A stretch of 60,719 nucleotides of DNA from Negativicutes bacterium (GTDB lineage: Bacteria > Bacillota_C > Negativicutes > Sporomusales_B > JARLHX01). Both the position numbers and the translations under genes were made by a program. Under the pieces are notes generated by a model, which saw only the letters and a list, made by a program, of their open reading frames with translations, ran no database searches and was not told where the DNA came from. The stretch spans positions 1-60,719 of the forward strand of contig JARLHY010000055.1 of NCBI GenBank assembly GCA_031292015.1, in the 5' to 3' direction. Shown here piece after piece: positions 1 to 9,262 of the stretch; the first letter of the stretch is position 1, and every line of letters begins with the position of its first letter.

Positions 1-1
1 C

Positions 2-2263
2 CCCCTGCCTTCGTCGGCGGGGGCTGCCTGGGGCCTGCCTGACAGCCTGGTTGTGAGCGGCGACGGCAACACCTTCCGGCCGGTTCAGGGCGCCTCGCTG
101 GGAGCGGACGCCGCGTTGGAACTGGCTGCCGGCGGCAAAGGCGGTCTGGAGTATTTTCGGGAAATCAGCGCCAGTCTGCCAAGCCGGTTTGCTTTTCGGC
201 TGCATTTTTTGTCGACGCAGGGGACAGGCCGGGTCAGGCTGACCGCCCTTGGCGTTGACAACCACGCGATTGCGACCTTGGGCTGGGTGATCACCGGCCC
301 GTTGCCGGCGGAAGGCGGACCGGCCAAATGGCTTGATCTGCGTTCGGCCTATAACTTTGACGGTACTTGGCTGGCTATGTCCGGCGATCCTGCCGAAATG
401 TTCGCCAGACAGCTGCCGGGGAGCAGTTTGGCCGGAGTCGCGAAATACCGGCTGAGTGTGGATGTGGGGCAGGGCCAGCACGCGCTGGTCACGACCTGCG
501 AGCTCGCCGGCCTGCCGGCGCGGGCTCTGAAAATCACCCCGCAGACTGATGCTTTTTCGCTGACTCTCGGCGAGAGTATCAGTCTCCAGGTCGCTGTGGA
601 AAATAGCGGCAGCGAAACGCTGGCTGCGGCGAAAGTCGAAATGCTCGAACCTTTCGGTTACGGTCTGATTGCCCAGGATGAGCGAATCAGGGTGATTGAT
701 CATCTCGCGCCGGGAGAAAAGCGCATCCTGAGCTGGCAGGTTAAGGCCCAGCGCCCCGACGCCGTCAATTTGGACCGGCCGTGGACCGTTGGATTCGCGG
801 TGGACGGGGTGGCGGCAGCGGCCAAGGTGACTGTAGCGGTGGCCGATCCCCGTCCTGGAAAAATCTTTTATGTTATGACCGAGGACTTGGAACCGATTGA
901 CTCAGCCGGCTACCCCAGCGCCTGGGGCAACGCCGACGGCTGGCTCCAGCCGCAGGAACTTCAGGTCCAGATGGTGGCCAAGGCCGAGGCGGTAAACGCC
1001 ATTGCCGAGAAGTACGGCGCCAAGTGGACCCACTACATCGCCTGGCCGGTGGTCAAAGCCGCCGAATGGGCGGCCGGACAGTCAACAAGCGGCCAGTGGC
1101 CCCAAACCGTCGCGGCGATCAAGCAGTCGGTCCGTGAGCAGTCGGCTCGGGGCCATGAATACGCCGTCCATCTTCATTCCGACTATGATCCTTATCTGCC
1201 AGGCAATGTCCTGTCCTATAACCCGGCCACCGACGGACTGTGGGCCAATCACCTGCGCCACGGCTGGGCCCATTCCGTGGGCACTGAAGGCGCGGGCTTC
1301 GGCGATTACACCAGCCGGACCGGGATGCTTTACGCTTACCAGCGGATTCTTGATGAGCTGACCGGCGCTTCGCCCAACGGGCAGTTGGTGACTTCCCGCG
1401 CAGGGTCCTTTGACTTTGGCGGCGGCCCGGCCGACGAGGCAATGAGCACCAGAGTATACCGCAAGGTGGGACTGTTGGGCGGCAGTGACGCCGACGGCAA
1501 CAAAGGCGGCATCACCGCCGGGGAATTCGGCCGGGAAATCTATCTGGCGAGGCCCGACGACATCGGCATCCCTGCCGGTGAGCTTGACCGCGTGGGGTTG
1601 GTGGAATTTCGCCCCACTCCCCGGGACTGTATTGATTACAGCACACAGTCTGCCGACGAAATGAACCGCAGAGCCGACCAGGGCATGGCCGCTTTTGCCC
1701 CGCAAGGCTTGGTCAAACCTGGCGTTCACGCCGTCGTCGGCTTTACTCACGTGATGTTCATGCTGGGGACAGGAGACTGGCAAAGTGTCCTGGGCGGCCA
1801 GTTCGCCCAGCTCGACGGTCATTTGCTCTATCTGCAGCAGCAGTATGCCGCCAGAGGGCTGCTGACCTTCGGGACGGCCAGCGACCTGGTAAAAGCCTAT
1901 CTTGATTATTACTCCCCCCAGCCTGTAGCGGTGTACGGTCCGCGTTCTTCCGACGGCTGGGCCGCGGCGGAGTATCCTGTCGTCATTCTCGGCCGGGACA
2001 TTCCTGTGGACCCGGGTCACCCCCACACCGTTACGGTGAAATATCCGCTGTATTTTCGCGACTCGGCCTACCGTATCAGCGTTTTGAAGGACGGCAGGCC
2101 TATCTACAGCACCTGGGGCCTTCCCACGCCCTATAACGACATCAATTTTGTCTTTGACGACCCGCAGGCCCATTATTCCCTAAAGATTTACCATAATGAA
2201 TATATTTATAGATTTATGTCGGTTGTCCGGGCGTTAAAAGCCAAAATCAGTGGGCTGGGATAA
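2..2263 (+). CDS. Large protein with polysaccharide-deacetylase-like C-terminal half (5' partial)
   Basis: The reading frame is open from the left edge, so the GTG at 53 is probably internal and the true start lies outside the window. The first 260 or so residues look like beta-sandwich repeats of an extracellular protein. After PRPGKIFYVMTEDLEP (about residue 275 from the GTG) comes a region with the feel of a carbohydrate-esterase barrel: HLHSDYDPYLPGN, RAGSFDFGGG, FTHVMFML and LLTFGTASDLV, spaced like the metal and catalytic loops of the NodB/polysaccharide deacetylase superfamily. No membrane segment is visible in the part seen. A role in a cell-surface polysaccharide is inference, and the family is not firmly recognised. 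It ends 103 bp before spo0F and has no clear terminator of its own. Confidence 0.6.
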   Translation, partial: PLPSSAGAAWGLPDSLVVSGDGNTFRPVQGASLGADAALELAAGGKGGLEYFREISASLPSRFAFRLHFLSTQGTGRVRLTALGVDNHAIATLGWVITGPLPAEGGPAKWLDLRSAYNFDGTWLAMSGDPAEMFARQLPGSSLAGVAKYRLSVDVGQGQHALVTTCELAGLPARALKITPQTDAFSLTLGESISLQVAVENSGSETLAAAKVEMLEPFGYGLIAQDERIRVIDHLAPGEKRILSWQVKAQRPDAVNLDRPWTVGFAVDGVAAAAKVTVAVADPRPGKIFYVMTEDLEPIDSAGYPSAWGNADGWLQPQELQVQMVAKAEAVNAIAEKYGAKWTHYIAWPVVKAAEWAAGQSTSGQWPQTVAAIKQSVREQSARGHEYAVHLHSDYDPYLPGNVLSYNPATDGLWANHLRHGWAHSVGTEGAGFGDYTSRTGMLYAYQRILDELTGASPNGQLVTSRAGSFDFGGGPADEAMSTRVYRKVGLLGGSDADGNKGGITAGEFGREIYLARPDDIGIPAGELDRVGLVEFRPTPRDCIDYSTQSADEMNRRADQGMAAFAPQGLVKPGVHAVVGFTHVMFMLGTGDWQSVLGGQFAQLDGHLLYLQQQYAARGLLTFGTASDLVKAYLDYYSPQPVAVYGPRSSDGWAAAEYPVVILGRDIPVDPGHPHTVTVKYPLYFRDSAYRISVLKDGRPIYSTWGLPTPYNDINFVFDDPQAHYSLKIYHNEYIYRFMSVVRALKAKISGLG

Positions 2264-2300
2264 ATATATAAAATATTTATCATTTATTTTCCAAAAACTA

Positions 2301-2328
2301 GGAGGATATTTGTCGCCGCATGCGGAAT
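2301..2328 (+). promoter_or_regulatory. Sigma-H promoter of spo0F
   Basis: GGAGGATAT (2301-2309) matches the sigma-H -35 consensus RNAGGAWWW at every position. After 12 bp comes GCGGAAT (2322-2328), a full match to the -10 consensus RNNGAAT. In Bacillus subtilis spo0F is transcribed from a sigma-H promoter in the transition phase, which agrees with the gene 39 bp downstream. Confidence 0.8.
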
Positions 2329-2366
2329 AGAGAGTTAAAAGATTTTAGTCAGGAGGTTCTGAAGCT

Positions 2367-2768
2367 ATGGCAACAATCAAGCCTGTAATTTTGGTCATAG
2401 ACGATCAGCCCGGCATCAGGCGCTTGTTGGTAGAGGTGCTGAGCGAGGAAGGGTATTCGGTCGTGGAAGCAGCCAACGGTTATGACGGCCTGCAAAAAGC
2501 CAAAGATCACCGTCCTGGTTTAATCCTGATGGACATGAAGATGCCGGGTATGGACGGCATCGAAACCCTGAAAGAGTTAAAAACTCTGGGCATCGGCGAC
2601 AAGGTCATCATGATGACGGCCTACGGCGAATTGGACTTGGTTACCGAAGCCAAGGAAATCGGCGCGGCCGACTATATTACCAAACCCTTTGACATCATAG
2701 CCCTCTGCCAGATGATCGACCGCAACCTGACCGGCAAACCGGCCGGCGGCCAACTCATGATCAGCTGA
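2367..2768 (+). CDS. spo0F: Spo0F, sporulation phosphorelay response regulator
   Basis: Single-domain response regulator of 133 residues with no output domain, the usual Spo0F architecture. The acidic pocket D12-D13, phosphoacceptor D56 (LILMDMKMPGMDGIE), T84 and K106 (DYITKPFD) are all present. The DDQPGIRRLL and MDMKMPGMDGIE stretches are typical of Spo0F rather than CheY. It would receive phosphate from sporulation histidine kinases (a candidate lies at 21985-23715) and pass it through Spo0B to Spo0A. The start is the ATG at 2367 behind AGGAGG. The sigma-H promoter upstream supports the assignment. A stand-alone CheY-like receiver is the alternative, judged less likely. Confidence 0.9.
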   Translation: MATIKPVILVIDDQPGIRRLLVEVLSEEGYSVVEAANGYDGLQKAKDHRPGLILMDMKMPGMDGIETLKELKTLGIGDKVIMMTAYGELDLVTEAKEIGAADYITKPFDIIALCQMIDRNLTGKPAGGQLMIS

Positions 2769-2871
2769 AGACACCCGACTGGGCCCAGCAGGCCATCCTC
2801 AGGCGTAACAGACTACCCTGGCGTGGCAGCTGGATGGGAAAGGCATTTTAGTTCGTTGTTCAACGGCCTGC

Positions 2872-2900
2872 AGAACACCCGCAAACCGGGTGTTCTTTCT
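2872..2900 (+). terminator. Rho-independent terminator after spo0F
   Basis: AGAACACCC (2872-2880), 7-nt loop, GGGTGTTCT (2888-2896), then a T-rich stretch. It closes the spo0F transcript. The rest of 2769-3038 shows no gene. Confidence 0.75.
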
Positions 2901-3038
2901 TGCCTGTGCCCTCGCCGGCGGCGCCGAAGATGAGGCGAACTCCGCGTCCCGCTCGCTGTTTGAGGCGAAGTAGAGTCTTTCCTGATGCAGGAATTCTTGG
3001 CTGTTCGGCGAAGTACAACAAGGATGAGGGGGATAGAT

Positions 3039-3671
3039 ATGATTATCAACACTATTTCCACTTTGGCCTTATACTGTTCCCGTTGCGGCAAAATCCAGAT
3101 GCATGATGTTTCCCGCTTTGACCTCAAGAATGCCGTAGGACGCGAACTGGCCTGCACCTGCAGCCAGAAGCAGGCGGTCATCACTGGAACAGGTCACGGC
3201 CAATATCTGCTGGATGTCCCGTGTATTGTCTGTGAAACCAACCACATCATATGTGTGGATATAAAAGACTTCTGGCGCGGCAAAGTGAATAAAATATACT
3301 GCCCCATGGCCAATCTCGAACTGGGTTTCAGCGGCAACCGCCGGGCCATCGAGCAAACCATAGCCGAGCATCAACGGGAGTTTGACAGCATTGCCCGGGA
3401 AGTCGCCCATGATGACTATATCGAAAATCCCCAGATCATGTTTGAAGTATTGAACAAAATTCACGATATTGCTGAAAGCGGCGGGGTCTGCTGCCATTGC
3501 GGCGGCGGTCTGATCGAAGCCGATGTTCAGCCTGCCTTTGTTGAACTGGTCTGTATGCACTGCGATGGCCGGCGGGTCATTCCAGCCAAGACCGAGGCCG
3601 ATTTGCTGCAGCTGCACGATCTGGTGACCATCGAACTCGGACCTGGCCGGCGTTCCCGCCATCGGCGTTAG
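3039..3671 (+). CDS. Zinc-ribbon protein of unknown function
   Basis: The ATG at 3039 (MIINTISTLALYC) is preceded by GAGGGGG at good spacing, so the longer frame from 2985 is not used. The 210-residue product is soluble and rich in paired cysteines: CSRC near residue 11, CTC near 40, CIVC near 60, then CCHC near 153 and CMHC near 175. These look like several small zinc ribbons around a helical middle (about residues 85-145). I do not recognise the family. It sits 27 bp before fsa and could share its transcript. Tryptophan is scarce and there is no signal peptide, so a cytoplasmic nucleic-acid or protein-binding role is possible but unproven. Confidence 0.75.
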   Translation: MIINTISTLALYCSRCGKIQMHDVSRFDLKNAVGRELACTCSQKQAVITGTGHGQYLLDVPCIVCETNHIICVDIKDFWRGKVNKIYCPMANLELGFSGNRRAIEQTIAEHQREFDSIAREVAHDDYIENPQIMFEVLNKIHDIAESGGVCCHCGGGLIEADVQPAFVELVCMHCDGRRVIPAKTEADLLQLHDLVTIELGPGRRSRHRR

Positions 3672-3698
3672 CGGACGGACAAAAAAGGAGGTTGAGGC

Positions 3699-4343
3699 AT
3701 GAAACTGTTCCTTGACAGCGCAAACCTTACTGAGGTCATCGATGCCGCGTCTCTCGGGGTCATCGAAGGGGTGACCACCAATCCTTCACTTATTGCCAAA
3801 GAAAAGCAAGATATAAAAAAGGTCATCCGCGAAATCGCGGCGGTGGTTCCCGGACCCATCAGCGCCGAAGTAATCAGCACCACGTACGGCGAAATGCTGC
3901 CCGAGGCGCGGGAGTTGGCTAAAATCGCCCCCAATGTCGTCATCAAAGTGCCTGTCACCGCCGATGGTCTGCGGACGGCGAAAAGCTTGTCCCTTGAGGG
4001 GATAAAGTCCAACGTCACCTTGGTATTCTCTGTCAATCAGGCGCTGCTGGCCGCCCGCGCGGGTGCCGCGTTCGTGAGCCCATTTGTCGGACGTCTTGAC
4101 GATATCGGTCAGGACGGCATCGGGCTGGTGAGAGAAATTACCGACGTCTTCGCAATTCACGGCATCGATACCGAGGTAATAGCCGCCAGTATCCGGCAGC
4201 CGCTGCATGTTACCCAGTCGGCTCAGGCCGGCGCCCATATCGCGACAATACCGTATAAGGTTTTGTATTCCCTGCTGGCCCATCCGCTTACTGACGCGGG
4301 GATCAAACGCTTTCTGGAAGACTGGCGCAAAGCCAACCAATAA
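3699..4343 (+). CDS. fsa: Fructose-6-phosphate aldolase (transaldolase family)
   Basis: At 214 residues this has the length of the short Fsa/TalC class of transaldolases, TIM-barrel enzymes that form a Schiff base on lysine. The family signatures [10 protein letters not shown] at the N-terminus, [12 protein letters not shown] (residues 24-35), the catalytic lysine K83 in NVVIKVPVT, and [11 protein letters not shown] are all present. It would interconvert fructose 6-phosphate with dihydroxyacetone and glyceraldehyde 3-phosphate, or act as transaldolase in the non-oxidative pentose phosphate pathway; sequence alone does not decide. The start has a strong AAGGAGG 8 bp upstream. In Bacilli and Clostridia fsa commonly lies near spo0F, as here. 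Confidence 0.9.
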   Translation: MKLFLDSANLTEVIDAASLGVIEGVTTNPSLIAKEKQDIKKVIREIAAVVPGPISAEVISTTYGEMLPEARELAKIAPNVVIKVPVTADGLRTAKSLSLEGIKSNVTLVFSVNQALLAARAGAAFVSPFVGRLDDIGQDGIGLVREITDVFAIHGIDTEVIAASIRQPLHVTQSAQAGAHIATIPYKVLYSLLAHPLTDAGIKRFLEDWRKANQ

Positions 4344-4508
4344 TGTTGTTTTCTGCTGCTTTGGGATTGGCGTAAGGCCGGTTTCCAAAGTTTTTTTTAC
4401 CCATCGGCCGGACCGGGTACCTGTCCGGTGCCTTAAGGGCATTGTTGCGGCGTGCCTGGCAGACGGCTGATATGAGGCCGACTGCGACGGCCTGCGGAGG
4501 ACCTTACT

Positions 4509-4943
4509 ATGCGAAGACGACTGTGGCGTCTTGTAAAAATCCAGGGGAAACGGCTGCTGTCCCTGCGTGGCGACCGGCGGATCATCGCCCGGGGAATCGC
4601 GATGGGGATAGCGATGAACTTTATCCCCACCATCGGACTGGGCGTGCCGGTGGTGTATTGGGCTGCCAGGCTGGTGCGCGGTCATCGGGTCGCGGCTGTT
4701 GTCAGCACCATGAGCATAAAGGCTATTTTCCCGCTACTGTATATCCTGAATTACATTGTCGGTGAAATTTTTCTGGAACACCATCTTGTCTATACGCTGG
4801 ACTGGCATACCGCGATTCAGGCCGGAGCAAGTTTCTTTCTCGGCTCGGCGATCAATTTCGTTGCCGCCTATATTCTGGCGTATTACTATTTCCTGTGGCT
4901 GCTGAGAAGACGCCAGGCCAGAGCTTTCGCCCGCAAGAAATAA
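4509..4943 (+). CDS. DUF2062 membrane protein
   Basis: The 144-residue product has a basic N-terminus (MRRRLWRLVKIQGKR), the DUF2062 signature ARGIAMGIAMNFIPTIGLG followed by PVVYWAARLVRGHRVAAVV, and two or three further hydrophobic segments ending in a basic tail (RRRQARAFARKK). DUF2062 proteins are small integral membrane proteins of unknown function, sometimes fused to glycosyltransferases. The gene stands alone, 165 bp after fsa and followed at once by a terminator. The 165-bp gap before it holds an imperfect inverted repeat around 4405-4430 but no clear promoter. Confidence 0.8.
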   Translation: MRRRLWRLVKIQGKRLLSLRGDRRIIARGIAMGIAMNFIPTIGLGVPVVYWAARLVRGHRVAAVVSTMSIKAIFPLLYILNYIVGEIFLEHHLVYTLDWHTAIQAGASFFLGSAINFVAAYILAYYYFLWLLRRRQARAFARKK

Positions 4944-4966
4944 CCACCGCGCCTGTCCTGAAGTAA

Positions 4967-4988
4967 CCCCTTGCTTAAGGGGTTTTTT
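4967..4988 (+). terminator. Rho-independent terminator
   Basis: CCCCTT (4967-4972), loop GCTT, AAGGGG (4977-4982), then six T. It ends the DUF2062 transcript and insulates the PrsW-fin unit. Confidence 0.85.
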
Positions 4989-4997
4989 CTGTTGAGC

Positions 4998-5027
4998 GTA
5001 TAGCGGCCTCAGGCCATGGCAATACTA
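4998..5027 (+). promoter_or_regulatory. Forespore-type (sigma-F/G) promoter of the PrsW-like/fin unit
   Basis: GTATA (4998-5002), 18-bp spacer, AATACTA (5021-5027). This fits the sigma-F/sigma-G pattern GHATR-N18-CATWHTA in 11 of 12 positions. The geometry equals that found before spoVT, the SpoIID-like gene and the gerA operon in this window. B. subtilis fin is transcribed by sigma-F, which supports the call. Confidence 0.65.
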
Positions 5028-5068
5028 GAGCGACAAGGTTTACCGACCGCGGCGGCGACAAGTGTGAG

Positions 5069-5455
5069 GTGGCTATGGCCTACATTCTTGCCGGTCTCAT
5101 GGCGGCGCTCAGTTTTCTGCTTAACCGCGTCGCCCTGCGTTATGTGGGGCTGAAGGCAGTCATTACCTGCGGTCCTGTGCTGGAGGAGGCAGTCAAGTCC
5201 TGGCCGGCGTTTTATCTGGGCGCGGACATTCTTCTCACCCATGCCGGTTTCGGCGCCATTGAAGCGGTGTATGACTGGTACACCAGCCAAAAACACGGTT
5301 CCGCCGCCGCCGCTTTGAGCATTTTCGGGCACGGGTTGTTTGGGCTGGTGACCGTGGGAACACTGAGCCTGACAAATCAGTTTCCGCTGGCTCTTGGGGC
5401 CGCGATAGTGACCCACCTGGCCTGGAATGTCGTGATGATACGGATGAATAGCTAG
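5069..5455 (+). CDS. Small PrsW-like intramembrane protease
   Basis: A membrane protein of 128 residues from the GTG at 5069; an ATG at 5075 gives 126. It carries the set of conserved residues of the PrsW/CPBP-type glutamic intramembrane proteases: EE at 39-40 in VLEEAVKSWP, E65 in GAIEAVYDW, H88 in FGHGLFG and H117 with N120 in THLAWNVV. The residues fall in four predicted membrane helices. B. subtilis PrsW cleaves the anti-sigma factor RsiW; the substrate here is unknown. The protein is shorter than B. subtilis PrsW (about 220 residues). Only 12 bp separate it from fin, and a forespore-type promoter precedes it, so a role in the forespore is inferred. Confidence 0.7.
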   Translation: MAMAYILAGLMAALSFLLNRVALRYVGLKAVITCGPVLEEAVKSWPAFYLGADILLTHAGFGAIEAVYDWYTSQKHGSAAAALSIFGHGLFGLVTVGTLSLTNQFPLALGAAIVTHLAWNVVMIRMNS

Positions 5456-5467
5456 AAGGGATCGGTC

Positions 5468-5707
5468 ATGAGGATTTATTACAACTGCGATAGCTGCGGT
5501 GATTTCATCGACGCCATTGAGGTCGCCAGTGTCGATGAAACCCAGTTGGGTTTCGATTCCCTTACACCTGAGGAACGCCTGGATCTTGTCAAATATGACG
5601 CTGTCGCCAACTGTCTTTATGTCCAGTCCTTGTGCGACGGCTGCATCGAAGCTTTGGGCCTGTCCGATGAAGGCAAGCCGCTTGCTTTATCCAATCCGCT
5701 GAATTAG
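5468..5707 (+). CDS. fin: Fin, anti-sigma-F factor
   Basis: A 79-residue zinc-ribbon protein with CDSCG (residues 7-11) and CDGC (residues 56-59). Its pattern MRIYYNCDSCG, then LGFDSLTPEERLDLV, then LCDGCIEALG, follows B. subtilis Fin (formerly YabK) closely. Fin binds and inhibits sigma-F after engulfment, helping the forespore switch to sigma-G. As in B. subtilis the gene lies directly upstream of mfd. The ATG at 5468 has GAAGGGA upstream. Co-transcription with the PrsW-like gene is inferred from the 12-bp gap. Confidence 0.88.
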   Translation: MRIYYNCDSCGDFIDAIEVASVDETQLGFDSLTPEERLDLVKYDAVANCLYVQSLCDGCIEALGLSDEGKPLALSNPLN

Positions 5708-5824
5708 CTGCCCGGTCCGGACGATAGGCAATTTTGCCAGCCGTCAGGGGAATATCGGACGTCGGCTAGAATATGATGTAAAAATATGCTACAATGGGTG
5801 AGCATGTATAAGAAAAAAACCACG

Positions 5825-5847
5825 GGGCTTTATTCAAGATAAAGCCC
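5825..5847 (+). repeat. Perfect 9-bp inverted repeat before mfd
   Basis: GGGCTTTAT, loop TCAAG, ATAAAGCCC, 26 bp upstream of the mfd start. No T-run follows on either strand directly, so an operator or a short RNA hairpin is as likely as a terminator for fin. Confidence 0.5.
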
Positions 5848-5872
5848 TATTCGGCATTGGATGAGGTGTCTG

Positions 5873-8800
5873 ATGAATTCTTTCTTCCAGGTTATCCGCA
5901 AAGACCGGGCCCTGGCCCGGGCTGTGGACGCCTTTGGGGCGGAGAAAGGCCGAAGTCTTGTTTACGGCGTAACAGGTGCCCAGAAGTCGGCGCTGCTGGC
6001 GGCCGGTTATTCTGCTTTCCCCCGCCCGACGGTAATTATTGCCGCCGGACGGGAAGCCCTCGAACAACTCCGGCTTGATCTGGCCACCTTCCTGCCGGCG
6101 GCGACGGTGGTAGAACTGCCGCCCCAGGACATCGTCACATTTACCGCGGCAGCTCGCGGCGTGGAGCTGGCCGCGCTTCGGATGGATGTGCTCAGCCGTC
6201 TGGCCAGGGGAGAAAACGTTATCGTACTGGCCAGCGCCGAAGCGGCAGTGCAAAAAGTGCTGCCCCGTCAGGACTTCATCCACAATCGCCTCACGGTAAC
6301 CAGCGGGGCCCTGCTGGCCAGCGAAGAGATGATCGCGAATCTTGTCCGGTTCGGCTATGAACGGACCGACCAGGTGGAAAGCCGGGGCCAGTTCAGCGTG
6401 CGCGGCGGCATCATCGACATCTTCGCCATCAACCGCCCGCTGCCGCTACGCCTGGAACTGTTCGGCGACGAGGTGGATTCGCTGCGGGAATTTGACCCTG
6501 CCACCCAGCGGTCCCAGGCCGCCGTATCTCAGGCCGATATCCTGCCGCTGGCAGAGCCTGAGCGCGGGGCAGAAGCCGTTCCTTTTCTGTCTTATCTTGC
6601 CGGCCAGGCGACGGTTGTCTTCGACGAGCCGGCCCGGGTCAGGGAGCAGATCGCCAAACTGCAAAAGGAAAATCCGGACATCAAGCGCCATATCTTCGCC
6701 TGGCAGGCTTTGGTCACCGCGGGGCAAGCCTTCAATACCCTGTTTCTATCGCTGATGCTCCAGAAAACGCCGGGCGTTGAGCCCAGCGAGATTGTCAGTA
6801 TCGCCGCCCAAGGGGTGACGTCATTTCACCGCCAGATGGACATGGTGTTCGATGAACTGAAAACCTGGCAGTCACGGGATTTGACCACCGTCATTTTCAT
6901 GACTACCCGGGAAAAGGCGCTTACTTTTCAGAAGAATCTTGCCAACGAAGGAATCAGGGCTACTTTCTCCGATCAAATGGCCGCCATGGCTCCCGGCACC
7001 GTACTGCTCACCGTGGGAGTGCTGAGTTCCGGCTTCGAACTGCCTCACGCCCGCTTGGTGGTGCTCGCGGAAGTGGATATTTTCGGGCGGCAGAAAAAAC
7101 GCCGCCTGCCCCGGATGGCGAGAGACCAACAGATCACCTACTTTCGCGATATTAATGTCGGCGACTACGTAGTTCACGTCAATCACGGCATCGGCAAATA
7201 TACCGGGGTGGAAACCCTGGAAGTCGGCGGGGTCCACAAGGATTATTTCCGGATCCGCTACGCCGGTGAGGATAAACTGTATGTTCCCACCGATCAGGTT
7301 CAACTGCTGCAAAAATACATCGGATCGGAAGGGGAAGTTCCCAGGCTTCACCGCATGGGCGGCAGCGACTGGCTGAAAGCGAAAGTACGGGCCAAGGCGG
7401 CGGCCACCGACCTGGCTCAGGAGCTGCTGGAGCTTTACGCCGAAAGGCATGTTACCACCGGTTTTGCCTTTGATCCTGACACGCCCTGGCAAAAAGAATT
7501 CGAGGAAGCCTTTCCGTTCGAAGAGACGCCGGACCAGTCCACCGCCATCAGTGAAATCAAGGCGGACATGGAGCGGAATCAGCCGATGGACCGACTGCTC
7601 TGCGGCGATGTCGGCTACGGCAAGACCGAGGTGGCTCTGCGGGCCGCGTTCAAGGCGATTATGAGCGGCAAACAGGTGGCGGTGCTGGTGCCAACCACCG
7701 TTCTGGCCCAGCAGCACTTTCAGACCTTTAGCACCCGCCTCGCCGGCTTTGCCCCTGCCGTCGACGTTATCAGCCGGTTTCGCACAGCCCGGGAGCAGCG
7801 CGGTGTTCTTGAGAGGGTCGCCGACGGTCAGGTCGATATTCTGATCGGCACGCATCGCATTCTCCAGAGTGACGTTGTTTTTAAAGACCTGGGCCTCTTA
7901 ATTGTCGACGAAGAACAGCGGTTTGGCGTCGCCCAGAAAGAAAGACTGAAGAAATGGCGCACCAACATCGATGTGCTGACCCTGACGGCGACGCCTATTC
8001 CCCGGACGCTGCACATGTCGCTGGTGGGAGTCCGGGACATGAGTATTATTGAAACGCCGCCCGAGGATCGTCTGCCGGTCCAGACTTACGTCGTGGAATA
8101 TCACGAGGAAATCATTCGCGACGCTATCCGGCGGGAAATGAAACGCGGCGGGCAGGTTTACTTTGTTTACAATCGTGTTCAAACCATCGACAGGATGACC
8201 GAAAGGCTGGCGGAGATGCTGCCTGACGCCAAAATCAAGGTGGCGCACGGACAGATGCCTGAGGAACTGTTGGAGAAAGCCATGCTGGAATTCTACGAAG
8301 GCCGTTTCGACGTCCTTGTGTGTACCAGCATCATCGAAAACGGCCTGGACGTACCCAACGCCAATACCATCGTGGCTTACGACGCCGACCGGTTTGGCCT
8401 GTCCCAGCTCTATCAGATGCGGGGCCGGGTAGGCCGCTCGCCGCGTCCGGCCTACGCCTATTTTACCTACCGGCCTGACAAGGTGCTCAGCCAGATCGCG
8501 GAAAAGCGGCTGCAGGCCATAAAAGAGTTCGCCGAACTGGGTGCGGGCTTCAAAATCGCCATGCGCGACCTGGAAATCCGCGGCGCAGGCAATCTGCTGG
8601 GGTCACAACAGCACGGCCATATCGTCAGCGTAGGCTTCGAGATGTACTGTCAACTGCTGGACGAAGCCGTCCACGAACTCAAGGACGGACGGGCTGTGGA
8701 ACTGCCGCCTGAGCCGGTGCTGGAATTGAATGTCGACGCTTACATTGACGGCGACTATATCAGTGACGCCATGCATAAAATTGAGATATACCAGCGTATT

Positions 8801-9163
8801 GCCGCTATTCGCAGCGAGGATCATATCCGGGGAATTATCGATGAGCTGATTGACCGGTTTGGCGAGCCGTCGCCGCCGGTACTCAACCTTCTGGCTGTGG
8901 CCCGGCTTAAAAATTTCGCCCGCGGCCTTGGGGTGCGCTCGGTCATCCAGCGCGCCGATCAGGTGGAGATCACCTTTGGTGATCAGCCTAATGTTGATGT
9001 TCATAACATCCTGGCGCTCAGGGCGCAGTTCCCGATGCGGGTCAGTATCCTGCCCGGGCCGCCGGAGATGATCAGGCTCCGCACCGTAAAACTCGTGCCG
9101 CCGCTGCTGGATTGGCTGACCAAAATCTTCGCCGGCCTGGCTGCTCGGCCTGAGAGCAAATAA
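5873..9163 (+). CDS. mfd: Mfd, transcription-repair coupling factor
   Basis: A DNA translocase of 1096 residues that displaces RNA polymerase stalled at lesions and recruits UvrA. The ATG at 5873 is chosen over 5861 because GAGGTG lies 5 bp before it. The order of parts is standard: UvrB-like N-terminal module (about 1-330, with [16 protein letters not shown]), RNA polymerase-interacting domain around 420-480 ([15 protein letters not shown]), then the RecG-like motor with Walker [10 protein letters not shown] (near 577), DEEQRFGV (near 680), [10 protein letters not shown] and QMRGRVGRS, then the C-terminal UvrA-masking domain. Length and motifs are complete. Upstream neighbour fin and downstream spoVT match B. 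subtilis. Confidence 0.97.
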   Translation: MNSFFQVIRKDRALARAVDAFGAEKGRSLVYGVTGAQKSALLAAGYSAFPRPTVIIAAGREALEQLRLDLATFLPAATVVELPPQDIVTFTAAARGVELAALRMDVLSRLARGENVIVLASAEAAVQKVLPRQDFIHNRLTVTSGALLASEEMIANLVRFGYERTDQVESRGQFSVRGGIIDIFAINRPLPLRLELFGDEVDSLREFDPATQRSQAAVSQADILPLAEPERGAEAVPFLSYLAGQATVVFDEPARVREQIAKLQKENPDIKRHIFAWQALVTAGQAFNTLFLSLMLQKTPGVEPSEIVSIAAQGVTSFHRQMDMVFDELKTWQSRDLTTVIFMTTREKALTFQKNLANEGIRATFSDQMAAMAPGTVLLTVGVLSSGFELPHARLVVLAEVDIFGRQKKRRLPRMARDQQITYFRDINVGDYVVHVNHGIGKYTGVETLEVGGVHKDYFRIRYAGEDKLYVPTDQVQLLQKYIGSEGEVPRLHRMGGSDWLKAKVRAKAAATDLAQELLELYAERHVTTGFAFDPDTPWQKEFEEAFPFEETPDQSTAISEIKADMERNQPMDRLLCGDVGYGKTEVALRAAFKAIMSGKQVAVLVPTTVLAQQHFQTFSTRLAGFAPAVDVISRFRTAREQRGVLERVADGQVDILIGTHRILQSDVVFKDLGLLIVDEEQRFGVAQKERLKKWRTNIDVLTLTATPIPRTLHMSLVGVRDMSIIETPPEDRLPVQTYVVEYHEEIIRDAIRREMKRGGQVYFVYNRVQTIDRMTERLAEMLPDAKIKVAHGQMPEELLEKAMLEFYEGRFDVLVCTSIIENGLDVPNANTIVAYDADRFGLSQLYQMRGRVGRSPRPAYAYFTYRPDKVLSQIAEKRLQAIKEFAELGAGFKIAMRDLEIRGAGNLLGSQQHGHIVSVGFEMYCQLLDEAVHELKDGRAVELPPEPVLELNVDAYIDGDYISDAMHKIEIYQRIAAIRSEDHIRGIIDELIDRFGEPSPPVLNLLAVARLKNFARGLGVRSVIQRADQVEITFGDQPNVDVHNILALRAQFPMRVSILPGPPEMIRLRTVKLVPPLLDWLTKIFAGLAARPESK

Positions 9164-9193
9164 AAGATTTCCATTTCCTGACGACTGGAAAAT

Positions 9194-9223
9194 GAATAAA
9201 ACACCCAGCCCGGATATATACTA
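9194..9223 (+). promoter_or_regulatory. Sigma-G-type promoter of spoVT
   Basis: GAATA (9194-9198), 18 bp, TATACTA (9217-9223). The -35 matches GHATR fully and the -10 matches CATWHTA in six of seven positions. B. subtilis spoVT is a sigma-G gene. Confidence 0.7.
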
Positions 9224-9262
9224 TCACTGAGAAATGTCAAAAACTGTAGAAAAGGGGGGATA

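Noticed and set aside
1082..2173. Long minus-strand frame of 363 codons opposite the deacetylase-like gene
   Set aside because: It has no ribosome site and a composition typical of the antisense of a GC-rich gene; the plus strand has the better coding signal and motifs.
4405..4430. Inverted repeat after fsa as a terminator
   Set aside because: Stem is imperfect and no T-run follows.
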